DNA from: an uncultured Treponema sp.
GTDB taxonomy: Bacteria > Spirochaetota > Spirochaetia > Treponematales > Treponemataceae
Length of the DNA: 7,721 nt
Direction: 5' to 3'
Assembly (NCBI GenBank): GCA_937892225.1
Contig: CALAUH010000328.1
Location: forward strand, 1 to 7,721
Position 1 is the stretch's first letter; every line of letters begins with the position of its first letter. Made by a program: the position numbers and the translations under genes. Below, piece by piece: positions 5,898 to 7,721 of the stretch. The notes under the pieces are model-generated. The model saw only the letters and a list, made by a program, of their open reading frames with translations, had not been told where the DNA came from and made no database searches.

Positions 5898-5903
5898 AAG
5901 AGG
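5898..5903 (+). promoter_or_regulatory. Ribosome binding site that fixes the start at 5910
   Basis: AAGAGG is followed by six bases (all T) and then the ATG at 5910. The earlier in-frame ATG at 5859 has no comparable purine-rich site upstream. Confidence 0.65.
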
Positions 5904-5909
5904 TTTTTT

Positions 5910-7640
5910 ATGAAAAAGAATATTATTTTTATATTATTATTTTCAATTTTTTCAAGTGGTCTTTTTGCAGCAGTAAAAGTAAATGCCGTAGAAACACCAT
6001 ATAATACAGTTGTTAAAAATTCCAATGGTGTTTTACAGCAGACAGTTATTTCTGATGACGGTATGGAAGTTACTGTAAGTTCAAGAGTTATTAATTCGAA
6101 AGTAGAATATACTATTCAGATTAAAAACATACAGAACAGTAATTTCTTAATGGATAATGATTGTATCCAGGTTTTTGCAGGAAATCTTGAAAAAGATAAA
6201 TGGCGTGAAATTGATTATGAAGGAGGTACAAAAACCGGAAGCGTTACAGTACCTACAGAAGACCGCCAGTCAACACAGAGAGAAACAACTACAAATACTA
6301 ATACAAGTCAGTCAAGCGGCAGTGAAATTAGTGATGAAGAAAAATGTTTAATTTTCGGAACTGCCTGTTTATGTACAATAGCTGTTATAGATTTACTTAC
6401 AAATGGTGATACTGATGTTATTGTTGAAGCTCCAAGTCCAGCACCTAAAGCTTCAAGCAGAAGAGCAGAGCCTCCAAGAAAATCAAGTCCTTCTAGCTCT
6501 TCAGCACCAAGATCAGGTTCTGCTCCAAGAAACAGTAAACCAAGATACAGTAATGATGTAACTTATTCAGCTCCAAGACGTAATTATGGATATAGAAATC
6601 CTCATTATCATCACCATGATACAACAGTAATCTGGGTTATAGATGATGATTATTCAAGCAGCAGAAACAACAGACGTTATGAAGAAGATACACCAACAAT
6701 TTATTCTAACAACAGAGGAATGGTAAATACAACTTCTGAATTAAAAGGAAATAACTATGTTGGAACAATCATTACAGATTTAACAAATGATGGTGACTAT
6801 AGAATAAGACTTACTGTTTCAGAAGATGAATACATTGATTTCTACTTCTCTAGATCTGATAAAGTAAAATCATCAAAAAATTCAAATAAAAATAAAACAA
6901 TTTCAAAAGAAGATATTGCAGATTATTCTGAAGAAGATATTCCAGATAACGTAAAAGTTATTAAACCTAGAGAAATCCAGAAAGATGAAAATGGTAAGAA
7001 AGTTGTAGTTCGTGATGAAAATAAATCTTATGATGTTAATACAATTGATGATAAATTATGCTTAGTATGGGCTTTAGGATTACCACAAGTTTCTACTTTT
7101 GGTGCATATGCATTGTTTACAACTAGTTCTGTAGGATGTTATTTAGGATATACAGCTCCATTTGGAGGCATTGAATCAAACAAAAATTACATAGGATTTA
7201 CAAATGATCATAACTATAATGATGTAGTAATGTATACAACAGCTCCATATCCTGATGGTTATGATGATTCAAAAGAATATAGATATGGATTCAAAAAAGA
7301 AAAAGAAGATGTAACAGATTTACATACAATTTACTGTGGTCTTACATTCGGTTTATCTGAAAATGTATACTTAATGACTGGCTGTGGTTTCTCTATTACA
7401 AATAAGATATCTTATGGTAATTATTACTGGAGAACAGAAGATCAGTTAGAAAGCGAAATGTGGGATCAAGAATTATGCTCTGGTTGGATTTATGATAATA
7501 AACAGTCTTTAGTATTTGTTCCACAGGTTGGTATTAACTTCGAATTTGACTGGTTTGACTTTGGTGCAACAGCACAGTTACCAATCTTAAAGAATACTTA
7601 TAAACCAACATTCGATTTATTCGTAGGTTTTGCTTTGTAA
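5910..7640 (+). CDS. Secreted protein of unknown function with barrel-like C-terminus
   Basis: I do not recognise this 576-residue protein. It begins with a Sec signal peptide (1-20, KKN then a hydrophobic core, probable cleavage after LFA); no lipobox Cys is present. Then come a strand-rich domain (about 24-115), a Thr/Ser/Gln/Asn linker (116-140), a hydrophobic Cys-containing stretch CLIFGTACLCTIAVIDLL (146-163), a Ser/Pro/Arg-rich segment (173-230), a His cluster HYHHHD (232-237) with DDD at 245-247, a second strand-rich block (262-316), a charged Lys/Asp linker (317-377) and a C-terminal block (378-576) of alternating Gly, aromatic and hydrophobic residues ending FDLFVGFAL. That end resembles the last strand of an outer-membrane beta-barrel, although it closes with Leu, not Phe or Trp. 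Nine cysteines in the mature part are unusual for an outer-membrane protein. The start is chosen for AAGAGG at 5898 and the signal peptide; starting at 5859 would add 17 residues ahead of the signal. Confidence 0.8.
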   Translation: MKKNIIFILLFSIFSSGLFAAVKVNAVETPYNTVVKNSNGVLQQTVISDDGMEVTVSSRVINSKVEYTIQIKNIQNSNFLMDNDCIQVFAGNLEKDKWREIDYEGGTKTGSVTVPTEDRQSTQRETTTNTNTSQSSGSEISDEEKCLIFGTACLCTIAVIDLLTNGDTDVIVEAPSPAPKASSRRAEPPRKSSPSSSSAPRSGSAPRNSKPRYSNDVTYSAPRRNYGYRNPHYHHHDTTVIWVIDDDYSSSRNNRRYEEDTPTIYSNNRGMVNTTSELKGNNYVGTIITDLTNDGDYRIRLTVSEDEYIDFYFSRSDKVKSSKNSNKNKTISKEDIADYSEEDIPDNVKVIKPREIQKDENGKKVVVRDENKSYDVNTIDDKLCLVWALGLPQVSTFGAYALFTTSSVGCYLGYTAPFGGIESNKNYIGFTNDHNYNDVVMYTTAPYPDGYDDSKEYRYGFKKEKEDVTDLHTIYCGLTFGLSENVYLMTGCGFSITNKISYGNYYWRTEDQLESEMWDQELCSGWIYDNKQSLVFVPQVGINFEFDWFDFGATAQLPILKNTYKPTFDLFVGFAL

Positions 7641-7641
7641 A

Positions 7642-7721
7642 TTATTTAAGTCTTGACTTAAAGTTTTCAAGCATATCAGAAAACATTTGATGAGCTTCTT
7701 CTTCTGTGATTTGCTTTGGTT
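7642..7721 (-). CDS. C-terminal fragment of a convergent minus-strand gene
   Basis: The reverse strand is open from the right edge to a TAA at 7644-7642, giving 25 residues: PKQITEEEAHQMF, then SDMLENFKSRLK. The remainder lies beyond the window. The visible part is polar, charged and probably helical, as is common for the C-terminus of a cytoplasmic protein, and is too short to identify. One of the other two reverse frames is interrupted by a stop. Its stop codon is a single base from the stop of the plus-strand secreted-protein gene. The reading as a real gene rests on the open frame and its coding-like composition only. Confidence 0.55.
   Translation of the reverse strand, partial: PKQITEEEAHQMFSDMLENFKSRLK
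7645..7662. terminator. Candidate bidirectional terminator hairpin between convergent genes
   Basis: TTTAAGTC (7645-7652) and GACTTAAA (7655-7662) are perfect inverted copies around TT, giving a stem with a CTTG loop. On the plus strand it starts five bases after the stop at 7640 and is followed by GTTTTC. On the minus strand it covers the last codons of the convergent gene and is followed by TAATTT. The T-runs are short, so termination strength is doubtful, but its place between convergent stops fits a shared terminator. Confidence 0.5.

Noticed and set aside
5859..5909. Upstream in-frame ATG that would lengthen the secreted protein by 17 residues
   Set aside because: It has no ribosome binding site, would put a polar, aromatic extension before the signal peptide, and lies upstream of the candidate -10 at 5883. 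The ATG at 5910 has AAGAGG at ideal spacing and begins a normal signal peptide.
5910..5972. Lipoprotein signal on the secreted protein
   Set aside because: There is no Cys at the expected +1 position after the hydrophobic core; the sequence LFAAVKV fits ordinary signal peptidase I cleavage.
1..7721. Mobile element, phage remnant, tRNA or riboswitch
   Set aside because: No transposase, integrase or terminal repeats were seen, no cloverleaf-like sequence was found by eye, and the leaders are too short and simple for a known riboswitch.

Overview
The window is about 7.7 kb of AT-rich DNA (roughly 30% G+C by eye). Its genes are close together and nearly all on the plus strand. The organism is most likely a diderm bacterium. 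An AT-rich host-associated spirochaete of the Treponema type is my best guess, based on composition, the mix of genes and a secreted protein with a barrel-like C-terminus. This is an inference; the window has no 16S rRNA or other decisive marker.

Layout, left to right: (1) the last 23 codons of ribosomal protein bL31 (rpmE) and its intrinsic terminator; (2) a stand-alone RlmK-type 23S rRNA methyltransferase gene with no visible Shine-Dalgarno sequence and a -10-like box almost touching the ATG; (3) 13 nt later, an unrecognised four-helix membrane protein, probably in the same transcript; (4) a good sigma70-type promoter and an RhlB-like DEAD-box RNA helicase with a long Lys/Asn/Tyr-rich tail and an amphipathic C-terminal helix; (5) a 109-bp spacer with a long inverted repeat built from a 7-bp unit, followed by a 13-bp near-perfect direct repeat that carries the next ribosome binding site; (6) a YbiT-type ABC-F ATPase whose second nucleotide-binding domain has lost its Walker A motif and has Asp in place of the catalytic Glu; (7) a secreted 576-residue protein of unknown function, starting 51 bp inside the longest open frame; (8) a convergent minus-strand gene of which only the last 25 codons are present, its stop codon one base from the stop of gene 7.

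Five of the seven proteins are bL31, an rRNA methyltransferase, an RNA helicase, an ABC-F factor and a co-transcribed membrane protein. The left 5.8 kb is therefore mainly a ribosome and RNA metabolism neighbourhood; the right part is a cell-envelope gene. I see no mobile element, CRISPR array, tRNA or rRNA. The most notable signals are the one-sided degeneration of the ABC-F ATP sites, the helicase tail with a possible membrane-binding helix, the intergenic inverted repeat, and the odd composite architecture of the secreted protein.
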